Source of the DNA: Sphingopyxis sp. PET50
Lineage (GTDB): Bacteria; Pseudomonadota; Alphaproteobacteria; Sphingomonadales; Sphingomonadaceae
Length of the DNA stretch: 64,000 nt
Direction of reading: 5' to 3'
NCBI RefSeq assembly: GCF_025244705.1
Contig: NZ_CP104207.1
Location: forward strand, 3,616,001 to 3,680,000
Shown: positions 50,707 to 60,662 of the stretch, in pieces
Numbering within the stretch: the first letter of the stretch is position 1
How the letters are laid out: each line of letters begins with the position of its first letter
Notes under the pieces: model-generated
What the model saw: the letters and a program-made list of their open reading frames with translations, nothing else
What the model was told of the DNA's origin: nothing
The model's database searches: none
Position numbers and translations under genes: made by a program

Positions 50707-52648
50707 TCAGAGCGCGCGTTTCGGGGCGAGGAGCGCGTCGAAGGCGTCGGGTCCGGTGCCGGCCTTTTCCAGATGCGGCCAGCGCAGGCCGGCATGGTAG
50801 GCGATCTCGACATTGCGATAGCGGCCGCCGCGTTCGACGAGCAGGCGGACCGGCGTCTTGCCGTCGGTCGCGGCGCGGATCGCGGTCTCGATACGCTCGC
50901 GGCTGTAGCTCACCCCGTCGACCGCGAGGATCTTGGTGCCATTGAGGATGTCGGCTTTGAACGCGGGCCCGTCCCACAGGATGCTGCCCGCGACGCCGTC
51001 CTTGTCGATGACCAGGCCGAGACTGTGGGTGAGGTCGGCATTCTTCGCCTGCGCCATGCGGTCGCGGTCGTAGACGTTGGGGGCGTCGCGCCAGACGAGG
51101 CGGTAGCCCGCGGCCTCGATGCCCGCGGTCGGGGCGGGGCGGCCGGGCGCCTGCATCCGGTCGCGGAGGAATTTCGCCCAGTCGTAGGGGTGGACCGCGT
51201 TCAGCGCCGCGACGACATCGTCGAAATCATAGGTCGACTGGCCCCAGTCGCCTTCGCGGCCGCCGAAGAAGGCGTGCGCGAAATCGTCGAGGCTCTTGGC
51301 GTTGTTCGTGGCCTGGCGGATCAGCATGTCGGCCTCGAGCCACATCAGCGAGCCCTCGTTGTAATAATCCTCGGTGCGCGTCGCGCTGGGGAAGGCGCGT
51401 TGCTTGCGGCCCGCGATCACGGGATCGAGCGTCGTATCCTCGACCGAGCGCCAGGCGCGGCCCGGCTGGACGCTGTAGAAGCCGGCGTTGGTCGCCCATT
51501 CGGCGAGGATCATCTCCTTCGACTGCATGCCCGAGCGGTCGAGCGAGCACGAGGTCCCAGAAGCTGGTCTGGCCTTCGTAGACCCAGAGCAGATTGTCCT
51601 GCATCGGGGTGCGGAAATCGGGGGTCCAGAGCTTGTCGGGGCGGCGGTATTTGCCGTTCCAGCTGTGCACGAATTCATGCGGGAGCAGCCCGCGCTCGCT
51701 GTCATTCTCGTCCCATTTGGTGAAATAATCGGGGTTGCGGCTGTTCTCGCTCGACCGGTGATGCTCGAGCCCGATGCCGCCGAGTTCGTCGGAAAGCGCG
51801 AGCAGAAATTCATAGCGGTCGTAGTGGCGCATGCCGAACAGCGCGACGGCTTCGGACACCAGCGCGGCGTGGCGCGCGATATGGTCGGGGCTGGCGGCGA
51901 GATATTTCTCCTCGTCGGCGACGACGTTGAGCGTCACGCCGTTGCCGAGCGACCAGGCGCGGAAATATCTGCCCGCGAACATCGGGCTGTCGATCAGATT
52001 TTCGTAGCTGGTGACGCCGAAGCTGTAGCGGCCGCGCGACACCTGGAGCCCGTCGAGCGCGGCGGCGCCGGTCCAGCCGTCGGGCAGGACGACCTCGGGC
52101 TGCACGGGGATCTGGCGGGTGAACCAGCCAGCGGGATAGAAGCTCACCTGTTCCCACTGGATGTTCATCATCGCCGGGGTGACGACGACGCGGCCTTCGG
52201 CGGTGCGCGTCGGCGACAGGAAGTCGAAGGCGATGTCGATGCTCTTCACCCCCTGCGGCACCTCGATGTCGAAGGCGTAGACGTCGGTCGGCTGGCGCGT
52301 CCAGACGAGCGGCTTGCCGCCCGCGCTGGCGCGGAACCCCGCGACCTCGGCGATCGCCCCGCGCGGGGCGTGCTTGCCGGGCAGCCATTCGGGATAGAGG
52401 AGGGTGAATTTACCCGCCCTGGGCACCGGGATCGTCTGGCGGACGCGGAAGATGCCGCGGGCAAAATCGGTCGCATCGACGCGCAGCAGCATCGTGCCCG
52501 GAAACGGCCGGTCGGCGGGGAGCGGGATGGTGAGCGGCTGCACCACGGGCTGCGGGCGGCTGTTGCCCTCCTGTGCATGGACGGCGGAGGCGGCCGGAAG
52601 GAGCGGAGCGGCGATCAGGGCGGCTGCGACGAAGCGTGTTTTTTTCAT
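50707..52648 (-). CDS. Exported M61-family metallopeptidase with PDZ domain, one-base insertion
   Basis: With an extra base at 51542 removed, the frame joins YEGQTSFWDLVLA to DRSGMQSKEMILAEW and gives 646 residues. A signal peptide (MKKTRFVAAALIAAPLLPAASAVHA) is followed by the beta-sandwich N-domain. The catalytic zinc motif is in GLLPHEFVHSWNGKYRRP (HExxH), preceded by GGIGLEHH, and a C-terminal PDZ domain follows (SLGLVIDKDGVAGSILWDGPAFKADILNGTKILAVDG). M61 enzymes are glycyl aminopeptidase-like and act in the periplasm or outside. The start at 52648 gives the natural signal peptide. Confidence 0.88.
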
Positions 52649-52682
52649 GACGGCTTTCTGCCGGGAAATCGTCGATCCCACA

Positions 52683-52924
52683 ACTCCTTCTCCCCTTGCG
52701 GGAGAAGGATACGAAGCCTTGCCACGAAGTGGCTAGGCGCAGTTGGATGAGGGGTTGCGGTCGCTCGGCGACCGCGCGAGCCGAGGGCTCGCAACCCCTC
52801 ACCCAGCTTCGACTAGGCAGCAAGCTGCCAAGTCTGCGCAACCGGCATCGGGCGAACAGCGCCCCGCGCTGTTCAGGGCATGCCGGGGACATGCCCGACC
52901 CGATGCCCCCGCAAGGGGAGAGGG
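52683..52924. repeat. Cluster of hairpins between M61 peptidase and hisS
   Basis: It includes CTTCTCCCCTTGCGGGAGAAG (about 52687), a GAGGGGTTGCG / CGCAACCCCTC pair (52749-52801) and a terminal CCCCGCAAGGGGAG. The divergent 316-bp gap holds these repeats, and the promoters must lie within them. Confidence 0.75.
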
Positions 52925-52964
52925 GACTTTGCGCAATATGCAAAATCGACTAGACGCCGCCGCC

Positions 52965-54212
52965 ATGAGCAAGGACAAATCCGCCAGGATCGCCACGCCG
53001 CAGCCGGTGCGCGGCACGCAGGACATGCTCGGCGACTTCGCCGACCGGTTCCAGCATGTCGTCGATCGCTTCGACCGTGTGCGGCGGCTCTATGGCTACA
53101 AGCGCGTCGAGGTGCCGGTGATCGAGCCGACCGCGGTGTTCGCGCGCTCGCTGGGCGAGACCACCGACGTGGTGTCGAAGGAAATGTATTCGTTCGAGGA
53201 TCGCGGCGGCGAATCGGTGACGCTGCGCCCCGAGTTCACCGCGGGGATCGCGCGGGCCTATATCACGAACGGCTGGCAGCAGTATGCGCCGCTGAAGGTC
53301 GCGACGCACGGGCCGCTGTTCCGCTACGAGCGGCCGCAGAAGGGGCGTTACCGCCAGTTTCATCAATTGGATGCGGAAGTGCTGGGCAGCGACAGCCCGC
53401 TCGCCGATGCCGAGCTGCTGGTGTTCGCCGACCAGCTCCTGCGCGAGCTCGGGATCGCGGAAGGCGTGACGCTGACGCTCAACACGCTGGGCGATGCGGC
53501 GAGCCGCGATGCCTGGCGCGCGGCGCTGGTCGCGCATTTCGAGGGGCACAAGGGCGATTTGTCGGAGGACAGCCTCGAACGGCTCGACAAGAATCCGCTG
53601 CGCATCCTCGACAGCAAGGACCCGCGCGACCGGCCGGTCGCCGACAGCGCGCCCGATATCGACGCGTATCTGACGAGCGAGGCGCAGGATTTCTTCGGCG
53701 CGGTGACCGCGGGGCTCGACGCGGCGGGGGTCGCGTGGGAGCGCAATGCGCGGCTGGTGCGCGGGCTCGACTATTACCGCCACACCGCGTTCGAATTCGT
53801 CACCGACCGGCTCGGTGCGCAGGGCACGGTGCTGGGCGGCGGGCGCTACGACGGGCTGATCGAGGCGCTCGGCGGCCCGCCGACCGCGGCGGTCGGCTGG
53901 GCGGCGGGGATCGAGCGGCTGGCGATGCTGGTGGCGGACGATGCCGTCGACAACCGGCTCGACTTGGTGATCGCGGTCGAAGACGACGGGCTGCTTCCTT
54001 ACGCGATGAAAACTCTCGCGGCGATGCGGGGCAAGGGGCTTGCAACTGAAATCGTTGCTACCGGTTCGCCGCGCAAACGCTTTGACAAGGCCGGGAAGAT
54101 TCCGGCGCGCGCCCTCATTGCGATCGGTTCGCGCGACGGCCAATCATACACGAACATTCGTGGTGACAGTGAACTGACGATTACGATCAGCGCGATCATT
54201 CGCGCGCTCTGA
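52965..54212 (+). CDS. hisS: Histidyl-tRNA synthetase
   Basis: A 415-residue class II synthetase charging tRNA-His. Visible are GTQDML near the N-terminus, the motif-2 region [24 protein letters not shown], the His-binding [27 protein letters not shown] and the motif-3 [10 protein letters not shown], then the anticodon-binding domain. The start at 52965 ([20 protein letters not shown]) fits the family; the frame is open upstream into repeats. The stop TGA overlaps the prfA ATG by one base, so hisS, prfA and prmC form a translation operon. Confidence 0.96.
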   Translation: MSKDKSARIATPQPVRGTQDMLGDFADRFQHVVDRFDRVRRLYGYKRVEVPVIEPTAVFARSLGETTDVVSKEMYSFEDRGGESVTLRPEFTAGIARAYITNGWQQYAPLKVATHGPLFRYERPQKGRYRQFHQLDAEVLGSDSPLADAELLVFADQLLRELGIAEGVTLTLNTLGDAASRDAWRAALVAHFEGHKGDLSEDSLERLDKNPLRILDSKDPRDRPVADSAPDIDAYLTSEAQDFFGAVTAGLDAAGVAWERNARLVRGLDYYRHTAFEFVTDRLGAQGTVLGGGRYDGLIEALGGPPTAAVGWAAGIERLAMLVADDAVDNRLDLVIAVEDDGLLPYAMKTLAAMRGKGLATEIVATGSPRKRFDKAGKIPARALIAIGSRDGQSYTNIRGDSELTITISAIIRAL

Positions 54213-55279
54213 TGACCTCCGTTTCCGCCCGTCAGATCGACGCCATCATCGAACGCCACGCGGCCTTGCAGGCGCGGATGGCGACGGGGGATATGGCGCC
54301 CGCCGACTTCGTCGCGGCGTCGAAGGAGTTTGCCGAGCTCGAACCCGTCGCCAAGGCGGCGGCCGAGGTCGTGCGGCTGCGCGGCGAAGTGGTGGCGCTG
54401 GGCGAGATGCTTGCCGATCCCGAGATGAAGGCGATGGCGGCCGAGGAACTCGCGGCGGTCGAGGCGGCGCTGCCCGCCGCCGAGCATGACCTGGCGGTCA
54501 AATTGCTTCCCAAGGACGTCGCCGACGAGCGCGCCGCGATGCTGGAAATCCGTGCCGGGACCGGCGGCGACGAGGCGGCGCTGTTCGCGGGCGACCTGCT
54601 GCGCATGTACAGCCGCTATGCCGACACGCAGGGGTGGAAGGTCGAGATCATCTCGGCGAACGAGGCCGAGGTCGGCGGCTACAAGGAGGTCGTCGCGTCG
54701 GTCAGCGGGCAGGGCGTGTTCGCGAAGCTGAAGTTCGAGAGCGGCGTGCATCGCGTCCAGCGGGTGCCGGTGACCGAAAGCGGCGGGCGCATCCACACCA
54801 GCGCCGCGACCGTCGCGGTGCTGCCCGAGGCCGAGGAGGTCGATGTCGCGATCGCCGACGGCGACCTGAAGATCGACATCTATCGCGCGTCCGGCGCCGA
54901 CGGGCAGCATGTCAACACGACCGACAGCGCGATCCGCATCACGCATATCCCGACCGGCCTTGTCGTGATCCAGCAGGACCAGCGCAGCCAGCACAAGAAC
55001 AAGGCCAAGGCGCTGCAGGTGCTGCGCGCGCGGCTTTACGATCTGGAGCGTGAGAAGATCCACAGCGCCGAGGCGTCGGCGCGGCGGTCGATGGTCGGGT
55101 CGGGCGACCGGTCCGAACGCATCCGCACCTATAATTTCCCGCAGGGCCGCGTGACCGACCACCGGATCAACCTGACGCTCCACCGCCTGCCCGAGATTTT
55201 GGAAGGCGCGATGGACGAGCTGATCGACGCGCTGATCGCCGAGGACCAGGCGCAGCGGCTGGCGGGGCTGGGTGACTGA
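54212..55279 (+). CDS. prfA: Peptide chain release factor 1, with DGQ in place of the GGQ motif
   Basis: RF1 reads UAG and UAA stops and triggers peptide release. The 355-residue frame is intact and matches the family: the codon-reading tripeptide PVT at 186-188, then [50 protein letters not shown] and [30 protein letters not shown]. The catalytic motif reads Asp230-Gly231-Gln232 (codon GAC at 54899-54901), whereas release factors have Gly at the first position. Gln232, the residue methylated by PrmC, is kept. GGC to GAC is one substitution; it may be a sequence error, a mutation or a real variant. Confidence 0.95.
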   Translation: MTSVSARQIDAIIERHAALQARMATGDMAPADFVAASKEFAELEPVAKAAAEVVRLRGEVVALGEMLADPEMKAMAAEELAAVEAALPAAEHDLAVKLLPKDVADERAAMLEIRAGTGGDEAALFAGDLLRMYSRYADTQGWKVEIISANEAEVGGYKEVVASVSGQGVFAKLKFESGVHRVQRVPVTESGGRIHTSAATVAVLPEAEEVDVAIADGDLKIDIYRASGADGQHVNTTDSAIRITHIPTGLVVIQQDQRSQHKNKAKALQVLRARLYDLEREKIHSAEASARRSMVGSGDRSERIRTYNFPQGRVTDHRINLTLHRLPEILEGAMDELIDALIAEDQAQRLAGLGD

Positions 55280-55303
55280 ACTGAGGAGCCTGGGCCCTTT
55301 GAA

Positions 55304-55386
55304 CCCGTTCGCATCGAGCGAAGTCGAGATGCCTCTCGGCCGGGCGCTGTCCCGGTGGGTGTCTCGACTTCGCTCGACACGAACGG
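55304..55386. repeat. Inverted repeat, family A, between prfA and prmC
   Basis: The arms CCGTTCGCATCGAGCGAAGT and the run ending CTCGACACGAACGG resemble the element at 37881. It is a transcribed spacer inside an operon, filling most of the 129-bp gap. Confidence 0.88.
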
Positions 55387-55408
55387 AATTGCAGGTGGGT
55401 GAACGGGC

Positions 55409-56248
55409 GTGAGCGAGGTTGCCGACAATATCCGCACCGCGGCCAACCTGCTCGCCGCGACCAGCGATACGCCGCGGCTCGATGCCGAATTGCTGATGGC
55501 GCATGCGCTGGGGATCGAGCGGCAGGCGCTGCTGCTCGATCCGGGGCGCTACGCGGTGCCCGAGCATTATGCGAACCTCGTCGCGCGGCGGATGGGGCAG
55601 GCGCCGATGGCCTATATCCTCGGCTATCGCGATTTCTGGACGCTGCGGATCGAGGTGGGGCCGGGGGTGCTGATCCCGCGGCCCGACAGCGAAACCCTGG
55701 TGGAAGCGTGTCTGGACTTCGCGCGGCGCGAGCGGGAGGCGGGGTGGCCGAAGCGGGTTCTCGATCTCGGGACGGGACCGGGCACGCTGCTGCTCGCGGT
55801 GCTGAGCGAGTTTCCGCAAGCCACGGGGCTCGGCGTCGATGCATCCGAGTTCGCGCTCGCCTATGCGCGCGACAATGCGGAGGAGCTGGGTCTGGCCGGC
55901 CGCACGGTGTTCCGGTCGGGCGACTGGGGCGAAGGTGTCGATGAACAATTCGACCTGATCCTCTGCAATCCGCCCTATATCGCCGACGACGAAATGCTGA
56001 TGCCCGATGTGGCCGATCACGAACCGGCGGAAGCCCTGTTCGCGGGCGCCGACGGGCTCGACGATTACCGGCGGATCATCCCCGATCTGCCGCGCCTGCT
56101 GGCGCCCGATGGGCTGGCGGTGCTTGAAATCGGGGCGACGCAGCTTATCTCTGTATCGAAGCTGGCCGAAGATGCCGGTTTCGCCGTCCGCTGCCGCAAA
56201 GACCTCGGCGGCCGCGACCGCGCCCTGCTGTTGACCGGCGCGCGCTGA
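55409..56248 (+). CDS. prmC: Release factor glutamine methyltransferase
   Basis: PrmC N5-methylates the Gln of the GGQ motif in RF1 and RF2. The 279-residue protein has the N-terminal helical domain, the substrate-recognition part IPRPDSETLVEACLDF, a SAM loop VLDLGTGPGTLLLAVLSEFP and the catalytic NPPY motif (LILCNPPYIADDE). The start is GTG at 55409. Its place behind prfA agrees with the function, which makes the altered motif in that prfA notable. Confidence 0.94.
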   Translation: MSEVADNIRTAANLLAATSDTPRLDAELLMAHALGIERQALLLDPGRYAVPEHYANLVARRMGQAPMAYILGYRDFWTLRIEVGPGVLIPRPDSETLVEACLDFARREREAGWPKRVLDLGTGPGTLLLAVLSEFPQATGLGVDASEFALAYARDNAEELGLAGRTVFRSGDWGEGVDEQFDLILCNPPYIADDEMLMPDVADHEPAEALFAGADGLDDYRRIIPDLPRLLAPDGLAVLEIGATQLISVSKLAEDAGFAVRCRKDLGGRDRALLLTGAR

Positions 56249-56502
56249 ACCGACCAAGAAATTGCTTGGTTTCGCGCCCAAAGCGGGCTAGGGGCTTGGG
56301 CACAGGCCTGATCAGGGTCCCTTTGGCGGTGCAGCGCATCGATACTGGTCCGGCGGGTCTGCTTCCCAATTGCGATGCTGGTGCGGGACGAAACGTCCGG
56401 CGCAAGCTGTAACAGGAAGAGCCGCGCAAGGGAGCGCGGGCACGACGCGCAAGAGCGCGGTCGGCCATAAGGGGTTGGCATAGCTTAGAGCTTTTCGACA
56501 GG
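56249..56502 (+). other. Non-coding leader before the DUF4167 gene
   Basis: A 254-bp stretch without a gene or palindromic repeat family member. It has several small dyads (CCTGATCAGG at about 56308, CGCGCAAGAGCGCG at about 56448) and an AT-rich patch TTTTCGACAGGATG at the start codon. A structured 5' leader is possible but unproven. Confidence 0.4.
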
Positions 56503-57318
56503 ATGTCTCAGTTGAACATGAACAACCGGCAGAACGGCCGCCGTCGCGGCCGCAACAACAATAACAACAATCGCGCCCAGTCGGGCGGCGGCCGTGGCGG
56601 TACCGACCAGGCCAATCGCATCGACAGCCGCGCGCGCGGCAACGCGGCGCAGATGATCGAGAAATACAAGAATATGGCGCGCGACGCGCAGTTGTCGGGC
56701 GACCGGGTGCAGACCGAATATTATCTGCAGTTCGCCGACCATTATTTCCGCGTCCACAGCGATTTCCGCGCCCGCCAGGAAGAACGCAACGGCGGCCAGC
56801 ACGACCGCAACGACCGCCACCGCGAAGTCCGCGGCGTCGAGGATTTCGACGCGCATGACGAGACCGACCTCGACGAGGGCCAGGGCGAGCAGGACGAGGG
56901 CCGCGAGGACGGCAATCGCGAGAATCGCAACGAACGCGGCGACCGGAACGAGCGCAACGATCGCGGCGATCGCAACCGGGACCGCGGCAACCGCCGCGAC
57001 CGCGACGAGAATGACGACAATCGCGGCAACCGCCAGCCGGTGCGCGACCGCGCCGAGACCGAGGCGGCGAGCGAAGAGGTCGCCGTCGAAGAGGCGAAGC
57101 CGACCCGCGCCGCGCGCCGCAGCCCGCGCCGCCCGCGCGACGAGGACGAAGGCGGCGCCGGGATCGACAGCGCGGTGCTGCCGCCCGCGATCGGCCGTCC
57201 GGCGCCCGCACCGGTCGCCGACGACGAGGCGGACGAGGCCGCCGAAGCCGCGCCGAAACCGCGCCGCGCCCGCCGCACGCTGGCACCGCGCGACTCCGGG
57301 GTCGAAGCCGCCGAATAA
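56503..57318 (+). CDS. DUF4167 family protein with low-complexity charged tail
   Basis: A 271-residue protein. The N-terminal domain (about 5-90: MNNRQNGRRRGRNNNNNNRAQSGG, then NRIDSRARGNAAQMIEKYKNMARDAQLSGDRVQTEYYLQFADHYFRV) is DUF4167, an alphaproteobacterial domain of unknown function. Residues of about 95-190 consist of Asp/Arg/Asn/Glu runs (repeated RGDRNERND-type words), followed by basic clusters. Such tails are disordered and could bind RNA. Placement behind prmC is conserved in many alphaproteobacteria, hinting at a translation-related role, which is inference. Confidence 0.85.
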   Translation: MSQLNMNNRQNGRRRGRNNNNNNRAQSGGGRGGTDQANRIDSRARGNAAQMIEKYKNMARDAQLSGDRVQTEYYLQFADHYFRVHSDFRARQEERNGGQHDRNDRHREVRGVEDFDAHDETDLDEGQGEQDEGREDGNRENRNERGDRNERNDRGDRNRDRGNRRDRDENDDNRGNRQPVRDRAETEAASEEVAVEEAKPTRAARRSPRRPRDEDEGGAGIDSAVLPPAIGRPAPAPVADDEADEAAEAAPKPRRARRTLAPRDSGVEAAE

Positions 57319-57373
57319 TTGGCGAAGCAGGTCTTTCAGACCGTAGCCCTGAGCCCTAGATCTGACCCACCGT

Positions 57374-57504
57374 CCCGTTCGTGTCGAGCCCTTCGACTGC
57401 CTTGCAGGCGCTCAGGATAAACTTCGACCTGCGGTCGAAGTCGAGACACCCATCTGCCTTGCGCCAACCCGATGGGTGTCTCGACTTCGCTCGACACGAA
57501 CGGG
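57374..57504. repeat. Inverted repeat, family A, with left arm interrupted by 47 bp
   Basis: The left arm begins CCCGTTCGTGTCGAG (57374-57388) and resumes as CGAAGTCGAGACACCCATC at 57436; bases 57389-57435 are inserted relative to the copy at 518. The right arm (57474-57504) is complete. The rest of the 324-bp gap before the DUF4139 genes shows a small CCCCGCACAATCATGTGGGGG hairpin at 57615-57635 next to the start codon. Confidence 0.85.
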
Positions 57505-57642
57505 CAAGGGGCGTTGCAGATTAAACGCACGCCGCTCTGCGGTGTTTCATCAGCCGTTACGCGCCGCATGACTTATTTCGCCCTAGCCAAGCGTCCTGAC
57601 ATGGCATAGCCTCCCCGCACAATCATGTGGGGGAGAGCGATT

Positions 57643-59049
57643 ATGCGCGCTTTGGCAAAGGCTTGGCGGACCGGGGCTTGGCTTTTGGGGGCGGCCGCCG
57701 TTCCCTTGATCGCGGTCCCCGCGGCGGCGCAGTCGGACCCCGACGCCACGGCGCAGGGCGATGTCGCGGTCACCATCTACAACAATGGCCAGTCGCTGGT
57801 GCAGGACGACCGCCAGCTTGGCGTGAGCGCCGGGCGCAACCGCATCGAATTTCCCGACGTGTCGGCGCGCATCCGGCCCGAGACGGTGACGCTGTCGGGG
57901 CCCGGCCTGGCGATCGTCGAGCAGAATTTCGACTTCGACCTGCTCACCCCCGACAAGCTGATGGACAAGGCGGTCGGCCAGTCGATCACCCTCGTCCGGA
58001 CCAATCCCGCGACGGGCGCCGAACGCAGCGAGCGCGCCAAGGTGCTGGCGGCGAACGGCGGCATCGTGCTCGACGTCGGCGGGCGGATCGAGGTGCTGCG
58101 CGACGACGGCCTGCCGGTGCGCGCGGTGTTCGACCGGCTGCCCCCCAATCTGCGCGCGCGCCCGACGCTGTCGGTGACGGTGCAGGCGGCGCAGGCGGGC
58201 ACGGTGCCGGCGCGGCTGTCCTATCTCACCCCCAATCTCGGCTGGACCGCCGACTATGTCGCCTTGTTCGACGCCGCCAAGGGCGCGATGGACATGCAGG
58301 GGTGGGTGACGCTGACCAATTCGACCGGCACCACCTTCTCCAATGCGCGTACGTTGCTCGTCGCGGGCAGTCCGGGCGGCGGGGGCGGATTTTCGCAGTT
58401 GACCGGCGCGCTCGACGAGGCGGGGACCGAGACGAGCACGCGCGAGCGGCTGGGCGACTATTATCTCTATCCGCTGGCCGAGCGCACGACGATCGCCAAT
58501 GCGCAGCAGAAGCAGGTGAGCTTCCTCGATGTGAAGGGCGCGCCGGCGCGCTCGACCTATGAATATGTCAACGGCTGGCTGGGCAGCACCACCGAACCGG
58601 TGAGCGCGGCGAGCGTGCTGCGCTTTTCGACCTCGGCGAAGGGCGGGCTGGGCGACCAGCTGCCCGCGGGGACGATCCGCGTCTATATGCGCGACGCGCG
58701 CGGCGACCCGCAGTTCATCGGCGAGAACAGCATCGGCCATACCCCGATGGGGTCGTCGATGACGCTGCGCACCGGCGACGCCTTCGACGTCAAGGTACAG
58801 TCGACCGTGGTGTCGCGCACCCGCAAGGGCGATTCGCGCTGGCTGACCAAAATGAAATATGTCGTCAGCAACGCGCGGCCCGGCGCGGTGACGGTCGACC
58901 TCGCGCAATCGGGGCTGTGGGGCGACGTGCGGATCACCGACGAGAGCCTGAAGAGTAACCGCGTTTCCGCCGACCGCGTCGAATGGCAGGTTCCGGTTCC
59001 CGCGAACGGCAAGACCGAAGTCACCGCCACCTTCGATTCGCGCTACTGA
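57643..59049 (+). CDS. Exported DUF4139 family protein, first of three tandem genes
   Basis: A 468-residue protein with a signal peptide (about 1-30, ending VPAAAQ). The DUF4139 pattern is visible: DVAVTIYNNGQSLVQDDRQLGVSAGRNRIEFPDVSARIRPETV at the N-terminus, LSYLTPNLGWTADYVALFDAAKGAMDMQGWVTLTNSTGTTF in the middle and the C-terminal WLTKMKYVVSNARPGAVTVDL and PVPANGKTEVTATF. The family is beta-rich and of unknown function, distantly related to mucoidy-inhibitor MuiA proteins. The start at 57643 follows GGGGGAGAG; an ATG at 57625 is less well placed. The two following genes are diverged relatives, so this is a tandem duplication cluster. Confidence 0.8.
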   Translation: MRALAKAWRTGAWLLGAAAVPLIAVPAAAQSDPDATAQGDVAVTIYNNGQSLVQDDRQLGVSAGRNRIEFPDVSARIRPETVTLSGPGLAIVEQNFDFDLLTPDKLMDKAVGQSITLVRTNPATGAERSERAKVLAANGGIVLDVGGRIEVLRDDGLPVRAVFDRLPPNLRARPTLSVTVQAAQAGTVPARLSYLTPNLGWTADYVALFDAAKGAMDMQGWVTLTNSTGTTFSNARTLLVAGSPGGGGGFSQLTGALDEAGTETSTRERLGDYYLYPLAERTTIANAQQKQVSFLDVKGAPARSTYEYVNGWLGSTTEPVSAASVLRFSTSAKGGLGDQLPAGTIRVYMRDARGDPQFIGENSIGHTPMGSSMTLRTGDAFDVKVQSTVVSRTRKGDSRWLTKMKYVVSNARPGAVTVDLAQSGLWGDVRITDESLKSNRVSADRVEWQVPVPANGKTEVTATFDSRY

Positions 59050-59059
59050 GACCGGGGTC

Positions 59060-60656
59060 ATGCGCTGGGCGCACCTGATCCCGGCCGTACTGGCCGTACT
59101 GGCCGCGCCGCCGCTCGCGGCGCAGCAGGGCGCGCGGCCATCCGATGCCCCGGTGGTGGTGTCGTCGGCGCTGAAGGACGTCGCGGTCACCGTCTATCGC
59201 GCGCCCAATCGCGGGGCGGGGCCGATCAACCCGAACTGGCCGCAGGGTTTCGCGCTGGTCACCGAGACGCGCGTCGTGACGCTGCCCGCGGGCACGGCGG
59301 TGCTGCGTTTCGAGGGGGTTTCCGAAGGGCTGCTGCCCGAGACGGCGGTGGTGTCGGGGATGCCCGACGGGGTGCGCGAGAAGAATCGCGACGCGCGGCT
59401 GCTGTCGCCAGCGGGGCTGGTCGACGCCTTTCTGAAGCGCAGCGTCACCCTGCGCCGCACCGACCGCAAGACGGGCAAGGTGCGCGAGCAGCAGGCGATC
59501 ATCCAGGCGGGGCCGAACGGCGGCGTGATATTGCAGACCGCCGCGGGATATGAGGCCTTGGGCTGCGCGGGGCTGCCCGAGCGGATGCTCTACAGCCGCG
59601 TGCCCAGGGATCTGTCGGCGAAACCGACGCTGTCGATCCTGGTCGAGAGCGCGCGGGCGCGCACGGTCACCTTGCAGCTCGTCTATCTGTCCGAAGGCTT
59701 CGACTGGGCGGCGAACTATGTCGTCGACCGGGCGGAGGGCGGCAAGGCGCTGGGCATCACCGGCTGGATCACCGTCGCCAATGGCGGGGTGACGAGCTTT
59801 CCGGGGGCGCAACTCAACGTCATCGCGGGGCGGCTCAACAAGGGCTATCGCGCGCCGCTGCCGCGCACCCCGCCGGGGGCGCTGGTGCTGAAATGCTGGC
59901 CGATGGACATCACCAGTACGCACCCCTTCTGGGAATTGCCGCCGGTCATCGAGCCGACCGTCGACTATGAAGAGGAAGTGATGGTCACGGCGGCGCGCCT
60001 CGGCGACAAGCTCCATGTCCTGGCCCCGCCGTCGGCGATGATCGCTCCCGCGCCGGCTGCCGGCCCCGCCGCCGCCCGCCGAGGATCTGGGCGACCTCAA
60101 ATTCTATCGCGTGCCGTTCCGCGTCGACGTTTCGGCGAAGGGGCAGAAGCAGGTCGCGCTGCTCATCAAGGACAAGGTCGCGGTCGAGCAGCTCTATTTC
60201 GGCACCCTCTATCAATCCTACAACAGTGCGCCCCAGCCGTTGGTCACCCGGCTGCGGATGCAGAACCGCAGCGAGGACGGGCTCGGCCTCGCGCTGCCGT
60301 CGGGCATGGCGGCGGTGTTCGAGACGCTGGCGGGCCGCCGCCTGCTCGTCGGCGAGGCGGCGATCGGCGACAAGGCCGTCGGCGAGCGCGTCGACTATGA
60401 CATCGGTCAAAGTCCGGCGGTGCAGTTCGGCAGCGTCATCACCGAGCGCGACGCCAAGGGCGAATATCAGACATGGCAGGTCACGCTGACCAACGCGCGG
60501 CCCTTCGATGCCGAGGTCGAGATGCTGATCCCCTTTGCAATCGATCCCGAACCCGCGGCATGGGAACGTCGCGGATCGAGCTGGGTGTGGCGGGTACGCG
60601 TGCCCGCGAACGACAGCGTCGTGCAAAGCTTCCGGCAGAAATTGAAGAGCGGCTAG
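59060..60656 (+). CDS. Exported DUF4139 family protein, second of three, one-base insertion
   Basis: With one base removed at about 60057-60061 the gene encodes 531 residues. A signal peptide (MRWAHLIPAVLAVLAAPPLAAQQ) is followed by VAVTVYRAPNRG, LLPETAVVSGMPDGVREKNRDARLLSPAGLVDAFLKRSVTLRRTDRKTGKVREQQAIIQAGPNGGVIL, EGFDWAANYVVDRAEGG and a middle segment ending TSTHPFWELPPVIEP. Then comes EEEVMVTAARLGDKLH (59968-60000), which looks like a TonB-box region, a Pro/Ala linker and the C-terminal domain KFYRVPFRVDVSAKGQKQVALLIKDKVAVEQLY. It is about 60% like the third gene by eye. The gene lies 10 bp after the first. Confidence 0.78.
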
Positions 60657-60662
60657 GCGGCC

